A stretch of 64,000 nucleotides of DNA from Euborellia annulipes (Eukaryota; Arthropoda; Insecta; Dermaptera; Anisolabididae): assembly GCA_023213315.1 (NCBI GenBank), contig JAKCPI010001756.1:186001-250000 (forward strand), read 5' to 3'. The number at the start of each line of letters is the position of its first letter. Within the stretch, counting starts at the first letter, position 1. Of the stretch, positions 56,280 to 64,000 are shown in pieces. Made by a program: the position numbers and the translations under genes. Below the pieces are notes generated by a model. That model searched no databases. It was not told where the DNA came from and saw nothing but the letters and a program-made list of their open reading frames with translations.

Positions 56280-57130
56280 ATTTACAACTTGATGAATATC
56301 TAATGTTGATTTTTAAAAAAATCTTTGAAACTTATAACCTAGTGTTTTTTTTTTTAATTTTTTAATTTTTTTTTTAATATAATGTTTCAAACTAAAGCTT
56401 ATGGTTTAAATTTAATCTTTTTTGATTAAGGTTTTTGTAATTTAAAAAAAAAATAAAATTTTTAAAAACACTTGGTTAAAAGTTTAAAAGATTTATTTAA
56501 AAATTATCATCTTTAATAATTAATGCACATTTTAACATAGATAGAAATGAATTAACAACTTGATATTGACACCCATTAATTTTTTAATAAATTTTCGAAA
56601 AATTATAACCTATTCTTTAAAAATATAAAGATTTATAAATTAAAAAAAAAAAAACACTAGGTTATATGTTTCAAATATCTATTAAAAAAATTAACATTTT
56701 TAATAATTAATTTACATTTTAACATAGAAATGAATTAATAACTTTATTTTGACCTTCATGAAATCTTAATTTTTTAATAAATCTTTGAAACTTACGCGTT
56801 TTTTTTTTAATTTTTTTTTAATCATAATACGTATTTCAACTCCTCCAGCTTACGATTTAAATTTAATCTTTTTTAAGTTCTTTGAAAATGGAAAGATTAA
56901 TAAATTTAAAAAAAAAACACTAGGGTATAAGTTTCAAATATCTATTAAAAAATTATTGTAACATTTTTAATAATAAAAGCATATTTTATTAGAGAAATAA
57001 ATTAACAACTTGAGGGCACTCATGAAATGATAATTTTTTAAAATAAATCTTTGAAACACATTACCTAGTGTTTTTTTTTAAGCATAATGTTTCAAACTAA
57101 AACATTCTGTTTAAATTTAATCATTTTAGA
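56280..57130. repeat. Family F: second cluster of palindromic repeats
   Basis: Alternating AAATCTTTGAAACTTATAAC, CTAGTGTTTTTTT, AATGTTTCAAACTAAAGC and the inverse AACACTAGGTTATATGTTTC recur every 150-220 bases, four to five times. Confidence 0.65.
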
Positions 57131-57239
57131 GAAGAGAGAAAAGCGAGACCTCTACCTCTATAACGCATAACCTAAAATAAAATTGACAAAAAAATTTTCT
57201 TTTGATAAATTTATATTTGAAATGTTTTATTTAAATCTT

Positions 57240-57620
57240 CAGTGAAGCGATATTTCATCTTTTTTGTTGTTGTTGTTGTTGTAACAGTAATATTTAACAA
57301 ATTCTGTCACGCCAAATCCCAATCCTCCATCTCTATTTGAAATGGATAAATCGAGGGGGGGGGGAGTGTGCACACACGTTACACGTTTATGTTGATGGTA
57401 AGTAACGTCACGTGCCACAAACACCACCAACACCGGGTGGTCCGTGTTCAGGTGTCTCTCTCTTTCTCTTTCTTGTTGTAATGAAGACGAATGACATTTC
57501 CCCCTCCCTCAACCCTCTTTCAACCCCCTCCACTCCTCACCACCTCTAACGACATCTGTCCGGGCATTAATAAAAGACAATCCCTTCTACAAAAGCCCTT
57601 AAATTCTACTTTAGATCACA
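57240..57620. other. Pyrimidine-rich complex segment
   Basis: A (GTT)n run, a G run at 57355-57364, GTAACGTCACGTGCCACAAA with an E-box-like CACGTG, and a long C/T tract (57450-57560). No exon could be supported: all frames between the candidate CAG and GTAAGT (57288-57396) are closed. Confidence 0.35.
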
Positions 57621-57760
57621 AAATGCTATTATAAGAAGAAAAAGAAGAAAAAAAAAAACAAATAAAATCTCTTATTTCACAATACTTTCTTCTATCGTTT
57701 ATTTTTAAATAAATCTTAATTTTTTTATGATTATTAATTTTAATGTCGTTTTAGAAAATT

Positions 57761-57930
57761 AGCGCGCGCTTCGCTTCGCTCGACCGCACTAGCTGGGGGC
57801 TTTGCCCCCACAGACCCCCGACTGGGGGGCATAGTCCCACAGACCCCCGTGTTTTTTTATGACTTAACGTCTTCTTTTATGACTTGACGTCTTGTTCTAT
57901 GACTTAACATCTTCTTTTGTGACTGAACTT
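57761..57930. repeat. GC-rich hairpins followed by 20-bp tandem repeat
   Basis: GCGCGCGCTTCGCTTCGCTC, CTGGGGGCTTTGCCCCCACA and ACTGGGGGGCATAGTCCC form nested hairpins. Then four 20-bp units (GACTTAACGTCTTCTTTTAT type, starting 57861, 57881, 57901 and 57921) follow. The flanking sequence ATTATTAATTTTAATGTC...TTTTAGAAAATTAG occurs on both sides (57729-57761 and 58181-58213). Confidence 0.75.
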
Positions 57931-58254
57931 TTTCTTTTTTAACTTTTATTTTCACTACTCATACCCTGGACCAAATTTAATTTTATTTTTAAAAAATAAA
58001 AACAAATTTTTATTCTAATATTACTGTATTTTTTTAATTAATAATTTACATATAAATGCTATTTCTTTCTTTTTTTTTTATTTTACAAACAACTTAAAAA
58101 TTTTTTCCAATAATACATTTTATTTAGATAATATTATTTCAATCTTTCTTCTTGCTCCCATTTTTCAAGATATATTTTTATTATTATTAATTTTAATGTC
58201 TTTTAGAAAATTAGATTTTATCTATATTAATTAATTCGTAGATAAAAAAATTTT

Positions 58255-58325
58255 TCTTGCTTGGGACGAGATGCGAACCCGGGACTCCAGATACGAGAAG
58301 TTAATGTCTCCGCTCTGAGCCACGG
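58255..58325 (-). repeat. Family E tRNA-like fragment
   Basis: The minus strand has CCGTGGCTCAGAGCGGAGAC (A box), ATTAACTTCTCGTATCTGGA, then CCCGGGTTCGCATCTCGTCC (B box). It is the best tRNA-like copy, but acceptor-stem pairing is missing. Confidence 0.6.
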
Positions 58326-58344
58326 ATTATTAATTGTTATAATA

Positions 58345-58480
58345 AAAAAAAATGGCGGATGACGCCGCTTTCTCACCTCAAACAAAAAAAATTTATTTTT
58401 AATAAATTAAAACAAATTTAAATACAAGTGTCATATATCAGTGTAATCAGAAAAATGGCGTGATTTAGAATCTGCAATAA
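58345..58480 (-). repeat. Family B copy
   Basis: AATGGCGGATGACGCCGCTT, TCTCACCTCAAACAAAAAAA, GTGTCATATATCAGTGTAAT, CAGAAAAATGGCG. Confidence 0.75.
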
Positions 58481-60139
58481 AAAATTTATATTATTTAAAA
58501 AAATAACAGAAACACATAACCTAGTTTTACTAGAAATCTTTTAATAAATAATTGATTTAAAGGAGAAACACAAATAAAAGACTTAATTTTTGATTTATGC
58601 TTCCCGCATTGTGCGATAAAATTGGTGTTTAAAAACATAAAAAATTAATAAGTCACTTCCGGATAGCAAAAAAAAAAAACATAACATCTCAATTTTAGAC
58701 ATCTAATTAAGATATTTAATAAATAATAAGATCAAGGTCATTTGGTCTGTCTGTCTGTCTATTTAAAGATCCAATTACTAAATTAATATTTCGTCGTCGT
58801 TTGCGTTTCAAGAAATATATATAAATAAGATGATGATGACCTTTGGATGTGATTTATTAAAAAAAAAAAAAAAAAAAGAGATGAAAAGAAGAAAGATGGA
58901 AGAGGTGGAGAATAGATGGAGGGGGTACAGTCCCTCGGCTTAAGTAATTAATTATTTACAAATTAATCACTTAGTTGCAAAGAATTTGTAATTAAAATAA
59001 CTTTTAATTAAAGTTTTTAATTAAATTTGACAAAATGTTTTGTGAAGATTAAACAAAAAAAAAAAAAAAAATTCAATGATATATAGGCTGAGCTTAACAA
59101 GAAAAAAAAAAGATTTTATAAATTCACCAACAATTTTTTAAAATTTTAATTGGTCTTATTATTGCTCACAAATTTTTAATTGATTAATTAAAACCCAATA
59201 ATTACTGAATTTTTATAACAATTAAATTTTATTATCTAATTACGTATGTAATTTACGTATGTATATTTATTTGTTTAAATTTTAATTAATTGACTCTGAA
59301 ATTAGATGACCGATTTTTTTGAATTTTTTATTTTTTTTTTTAATTTTTCAGGGATTCTTTTAGTTATAGATCTATATTTTAAATAAAAAAGGAATATATT
59401 TCAATTTTTTTTTTTTTTTTTTTTTAAATGCTGATAAATGAAATATGATGATCGGGTGCCTTTAATTTTTGAATTTTTATAAAAAATTAAATTAATTAAA
59501 TTTTTTTAAATTTAATTTATTAATTTTTTAATTTAATTTATTTTATATAATTTATTTAATTTTATTTAATTAAGTATATTTATTAATTAACTCTGAAACT
59601 ACATTACCGATTTTTATGGGAGTTTCTTTCTTTTTAAACTGTTTGGAATTTTCCAATGATACTTTTACGATATACGGCATATAAATTTATATCTTTTAAT
59701 AAGGAATAAATATATTCAAATAATTTTTTTTTATTTTTGAAATAGACAATGGTCATCGGAGTAACCAGCAGTGAAGTAATGCCAAGCACGACGAAAACAA
59801 GGATGGGTGACTTCGAAAAATCAGCGTGTGGAACGTTCACGTTTCAACTTTATTTAAATGAATATATATAGTCCTATAACACTTAAAAATGACCTCGACA
59901 GCCGAGAGGGCAAATAAAAAAAATAAAAAAAAGATGTTGGCTATTAAGTGTTTGATCATTACACATAGATATAAGTCCCGCTTATTTTGCTAGGAATCAA
60001 GAATTTGATTTTTGTGGTTTTGAAATTTGTTATTAGTATATATATTAATAGAATTAATTAAAAAATTAAATTATTTTTATTTTTTTTAATATTCGCAATA
60101 ATTAGAATAAATTTTACTTATTCGAAATTAATTAATTAA
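58481..60139. other. No recognisable gene
   Basis: AT-rich sequence with a GTCT microsatellite (58745-58760), A and T runs, and Family A traces near 59290 and 59590. Confidence 0.5.
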
Positions 60140-60335
60140 TTAAACATTCATCCAACTAGAGGGCGCTAAGCTTTAAAAATCCTCTATATTTTCTAAAGAG
60201 ATAGAAAAAAAGTTTTCAAACAAAAGTTGTTTAGAATTATAAATAGAATAATTTTGTTAATAAGAATTATTTCGTTAATATTATTATTAAAGGAGATATT
60301 TTGATTTTATTTTACGATTTTAATTTGAAATTAAA
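60140..60335 (-). repeat. Family C unit, inverted
   Basis: On the plus strand: AGAGGGCGCTAAGCTTTAAA, then AAACAAAAGTTGTTTAGAAT and GGAGATATTTTGATTTTATT, the reverse of the usual Family C order. A similar inverted unit lies at about 27430-27590. Confidence 0.6.
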
Positions 60336-61295
60336 TACCATATGTTTTTTGATCATGTCTCGTTACATACACACAGTAAACATCCATGATATGAATTCAC
60401 TGTTAAATCATTCGTTATTAATTCCCATATAACTGCTAATGTATCAAATGATGGATATGAGAAAATAATTCGATCCCCGAACTTTTGAATTTGATAAGGC
60501 TTATCAATCAAGGAGATCCGGAAGCAATTTGAGGTCATTAAAATTTTATTATCAAAACTTGTCCTTGAGAAATTAAATATTTTCAAATAATTTAATAAAT
60601 TTCTATGTTATACTCCGAAACTAGTTAACCGATTTTCTTATAATGATTTGTTTGATTTTTGAGAAAGCTACATATTTACGGATGTTAGATTTCAATTCTT
60701 TTTTATTTTTACAGTCCTAAAATTTCATATTTTTCTAAAATGAAAATTGAAGGGTGACTTTTATTATTATATTCTTTGACCGTTTGTTTGATTTTATTTA
60801 TTTTTATAGATTTTTTTTTTTAAGAGCTTTCTTATGTTTGACGTCACTTTTCATTTTATTTATTAAAGTTAATAATAATATCCTCTTCTACCTTTTTTTT
60901 TTATCAAATATGTCGAGAGAGACGTTTACTTTAAGAAAAGTAAACTTGTAATGAGCAAAGTTGAAGAAGTAGTAGAAGAAGAAGAGCTAATTTCCTTTTA
61001 ACTTTTTTTTTTTTTAATATCTCAAACTTAGAAAAGAAAGATCAGCAAAAATTTTATCAATAATTTATTAATAAAAAAAAAAAAAAAAAAAAATGGTTAT
61101 TTAAAAAATAAATTGGATGTAAAAGACATATTAATAAGAAAAAATTATGTTTTTTTATTCAGATTTCTTTAGTCGGATATTTATAGGAAAAATTTTGTAA
61201 ATTTAAATTTTTTTTTTTTAATGAGTTTTTATTACTACCACCCTAAATAATATTATTTTTTTTACAAATAAAGGCATCGTTGTAAAATTTTCTAT
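60336..61295. other. No recognised gene
   Basis: A 77-codon minus-strand open frame (60353-60586) has fairly balanced composition but no recognisable domain or splice sites. The rest is A/T tracts and a purine-rich GAAGAAGTAGTAGAAGAAGA run. Confidence 0.4.
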
Positions 61296-61299
61296 GCAT

Positions 61300-61400
61300 C
61301 ATAAAAAATACCATGAAAATCCGCGAAGTAGTTTCGAAGATAAAGACTTACAAGGGAAAAACATAATTAAATCTCACAATTAGTATTCTATAATTAATAA
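61300..61400 (-). repeat. Family A copy
   Basis: The plus strand shows ACCATGAAAATCCGCGAAGT, AGTTTCGAAG and TTAAATCTCACAATTAGTAT. Confidence 0.7.
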
Positions 61401-61634
61401 TTAATTAATTATCATATTTTCGTCGTTTATCTGATTAAGAATAAAATTTTTAATAATTAATTGAAAAATTTATTTTGTATGTTGCATTGTTATTAATTAT
61501 GTTTATTAAATAATTTTTTTAATAAATTACACAAATTAGTTAAAAAATTTAGAAAATTTTAATTAATAAATTATTTTAATTAAAATAACGTTAAATTTAA
61601 ATTTAGCTATAATTTACAAATTAAATTTATATTA

Positions 61635-61820
61635 TTAAATTATATAGAATAAAAATTGGGAGATTTATTTTAATTTTAATTTTTTTTTTGTTTGTAATAC
61701 ATTAACTTTGAAACTACTTAATGGATTTTTATGGGGTTTCTTTTAATGTTTTGAGAACTTGTGTCTTTGATTTTAAATTTTATTTTATTTTAGAGAAAAC
61801 TCATTTTAAAGTGTATAAAA
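61635..61820 (+). repeat. Family A copy, long form
   Basis: GAATAAAAATTGGGAGATTT, TTAACTTTGAAACTACTTAA, TGGATTTTTATGGGGTTTC and a decayed 3' extension. Confidence 0.65.
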
Positions 61821-62533
61821 TTTAACAAAATTGGAATAGGTAAAAAATAAATATTCATAAAAAAATTAATTAATATAAAAGTGGAAAATTATCTATAATT
61901 AAACTTTTATTACATAAAAAAAACTTGTATCGCATATACTCCGAAACTAGTGAACGGATTTTAATACAGTTTTTTTTTTTTTATTTGTAGAGAATTAACC
62001 GGTGGTTATTTTAATTTAGTTTATGGATGGAGATCCTTCTATCTAATGGTTGAATCTCATTTTATTTAGAAACCGAATGTCTCCGGGCCCTTAGACATAT
62101 TTATAGAATTTTTTTGCAGCATTTATAGAAATTTACAAAATAGGGAGATAATTATGAGCTATTTAGATTAGTCATAAAGAATTTTTCTTTTTGATTGGTT
62201 AAACACTTAATTTAATTTGAGAAACCGTAAAATTCATTTAAAAAAATAAATAAATAAATATATATATACGTATTCAAAAGCTTCCAACTGTAAAAAATAT
62301 AGATATTTTTCTATCTAATTAAAATTTCTAATCAATCTAGATTAATGTTAAATCTCCTATTAAAGCCCATCTGTCTCTTTTCTAATGAACAAACTTTATT
62401 TTATGATTAATTAGATATTTTATTTAAGAATATATAAAAAGAGGGCTTTTAAATGTCAATTAATTTAAAATAAATCAAATCCAACCTTAATACTCAGCCA
62501 CAAATGACGTCACAGTGCGTGCGAGTGATAGAC

Positions 62534-62565
62534 ACTTACCTGCAAAAAAAGAAAAAAAAAATTCA
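62534..62565 (-). promoter_or_regulatory. Candidate recursive (ratchet) splice site
   Basis: On the minus strand a run of more than 15 pyrimidines ends in GCAG, immediately followed by GTAAGT, with zero bases between acceptor and donor (boundary between 62540 and 62539). This is the juxtaposed layout of ratchet points used for stepwise removal of very long introns. It lies on the same strand as the LDLa exon and some 60 kb upstream of it. Whether both belong to one transcript is inference. Confidence 0.55.
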
Positions 62566-62839
62566 TATTAATTATCAATTTGTCTTTTCAGATGAAAAAA
62601 GAAATTAAATATGAATAAGATAACAGTTGCTCCTCCCGTTCGTTTTTTGATACGGTTATGTTTGTTTATCAGGTTTGAGTCCTAAAAATTGCTTACCAGT
62701 ATGAAATAAATTTTAATTTTTCTAAAAGATAATTACAATAATATTCAGAATATTTTTTAGTTCTAGTTACCCTAAATTACTTTTCTCAAAAATAAAACCT
62801 AGCCTAAAAAAACTACGTGCGACTATACGGGTGAAATTA

Positions 62840-62940
62840 AAAAAAAAGTAAGAAAATCGGTCAAGGAGTTTCGGAGTTAATGCGTTAGAAAGAAAAAGTT
62901 GAAGTTAAATCTCATAATTATTTTTCTATAAATAATGATA
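62840..62940 (-). repeat. Family A copy
   Basis: The plus strand shows AAAATCGGTCAAGGAGTTTC, GGAGTTAATGCGTTAG and AAATCTCATAATTATTTTTC. A sister copy is at 63455-63565 (AATCGGTCAATTAGTTTTAG). Confidence 0.7.
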
Positions 62941-64000
62941 TATAATAAATTTTATTATTTGCCAAACATGAACTTATTTCAATTTTTATCGCAAATTGAT
63001 TTATTAAATTTTATTTTTCTGATGGAAAACGGTAGATAGATACTTCTCATTTTCTTATTATAGTTTTTAGAAACTCAAATTAGGAGATATTGAATTGGAG
63101 TGTGGCATAGTGCACACTTCTTTTTTTTAGATTATGCAAATTTATTAAATTTTTTTAAATTGAAATAATAAAAAAATAAAAAAAAATAATGTAAAAAAAT
63201 AAAAAAATAAATAATATGGTTATAAAATTGAACATTAAAAGATGATGAGAGTGAGAAAAAGAGAAAATAAAAAACAGCAAATAGATAAATAAAAAAATTC
63301 TCATTTCATTGTTAGATGTGTAAGAACATAAATTATATGAAGAAATTTGTTTATGTTTAGGAAATTGTTTTAAAAAATACATTTTCAACTATTTATACAC
63401 CCTAACGGTGTTTTTCTACAAGTACAGAACCATCGCCGTGAAATTATCTAATCAATGAAAAAAATCCCATGAAAATCGGTCAATTAGTTTTAGAGTTAAT
63501 GTGTTATAAAAAAAGTAAAAATTTAAAATAAATTAAATCTCACATTTATTATTCTATAATTAATGATTTAATTTATTTTTAACAATTGAATAGAAATTTT
63601 CCTAATTAGCTTAAATTCTGCAAAATGTTTTAAATGAATTTACAATTAAATTTCCATAACTAATTGGATACCAATTTTGTAATGCAGAATTTAATAATTA
63701 TAGATTAAAATAATCTAATTAAAAATTATTTAAAATTCAAAAATAGACTAATTAGAATTAAAATTAAATTATATATAACTTCGAAACTACTAGTCCGATT
63801 TGAATGGAGTTTTTTTTAACCAGTAGGGAATTTTTTACTCTACCAGTAAATATATATTCTGAAAAAATGACAAAGATATATCGTTATATTTATTTAAATA
63901 AATAATATCGCTTTTTATTTTATAATTTAACTGTTACATTTAACCTCTTCTTTTTTTCTATTTGATTTTAAATATAGTAACAATACTCCGGAGACACCGT
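62941..64000. other. AT-rich end of window
   Basis: No gene recognised. It holds a Family A copy (63455-63565), a further trace at 63778-63815 and A/T tracts. Confidence 0.5.

Noticed and set aside
57288..57396. Plus-strand exon between a TAACAG acceptor-like site and GTAAGTAACG
   Set aside because: All three frames contain stops in the interval.
58255..58325. Functional tRNA gene on the minus strand
   Set aside because: Good internal promoter boxes but no paired acceptor stem; resembles the dispersed copy at 50918.
60353..60586. 77-codon minus-strand frame as an exon
   Set aside because: Less biased than most frames but no domain and no acceptor or donor at suitable places.

Overview
The window looks like animal nuclear DNA, most likely an invertebrate and plausibly an arthropod. 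It is very AT-rich and crowded with homopolymer runs, has almost no coding capacity, and carries many decayed transposable elements. I cannot name the species. Only two coding segments are convincing. One is a single 126-base LDL-receptor class A exon on the minus strand (1968-2093), with a canonical acceptor, a GTAAGT donor and phase 1-1. The other is an intact but 5'-truncated Penelope-like reverse transcriptase/GIY-YIG ORF (about 28950-30194, plus). Nearly all other open frames are chance frames in A/T runs, microsatellites or tandem repeats.

The simplest overall reading is that most of the window is one giant intron, or the flank, of an LDLa-repeat gene read right to left. This is supported by a textbook zero-length 'ratchet' (recursive) splice site on the same strand at 62534-62543: a polypyrimidine tract, then GCAG directly joined to GTAAGT. 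This is inference, because no second exon was found.

Layout. 1-9 kb: the LDLa exon, a duplicated 120-bp segment, palindromic repeats (6190-6720), a long interspersed repeat ending in a strong hairpin (7866-8569) and a tRNA-derived SINE. 9-18 kb: a foldback element (12271-12890), a tandem array with hammerhead-like cores (14041-14610) and a second SINE copy. 18-23 kb: a region bounded by 14-bp inverted repeats (18425-22538) with a nested hAT MITE that has a perfect 8-bp target duplication. 23-28 kb: an inverted repeat, an array of a common short repeat and a degenerate satellite (27180-28385). 28.7-31.4 kb: the Penelope-like element with inverted terminal repeats and a 13-bp target duplication, followed by a fragment of a relative. 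33-41 kb: a foldback element, a hAT MITE and a 4.4-kb hAT-type composite (36152-40553), both hATs with perfect 8-bp duplications. The composite contains a further element made of 214-bp and 144-bp tandem repeats. 41-59 kb: many tRNA-like fragments followed by T runs, a Transib-like MITE with CACAGTG ends and a CGACG duplication (45312-45579), and several copies of dispersed families. 59-64 kb: mostly unremarkable AT-rich DNA plus the ratchet-site candidate.

Family labels used below are local to this answer. Family A carries the core CCGAAACTACTTGACGGATT. Family B carries GCCATTTTTCTGATTAAAAT. Family C carries AATTCCAAAGGGGTT with AAAATATCTCC. Family D is the long repeat with a hairpin end. 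Family E is tRNA-like with a T tail. Family F is the palindromic AAACACTAGGTTATAAG repeat. Family G is the CCGCCTTCGG / CTATTCAGCTAGT satellite.
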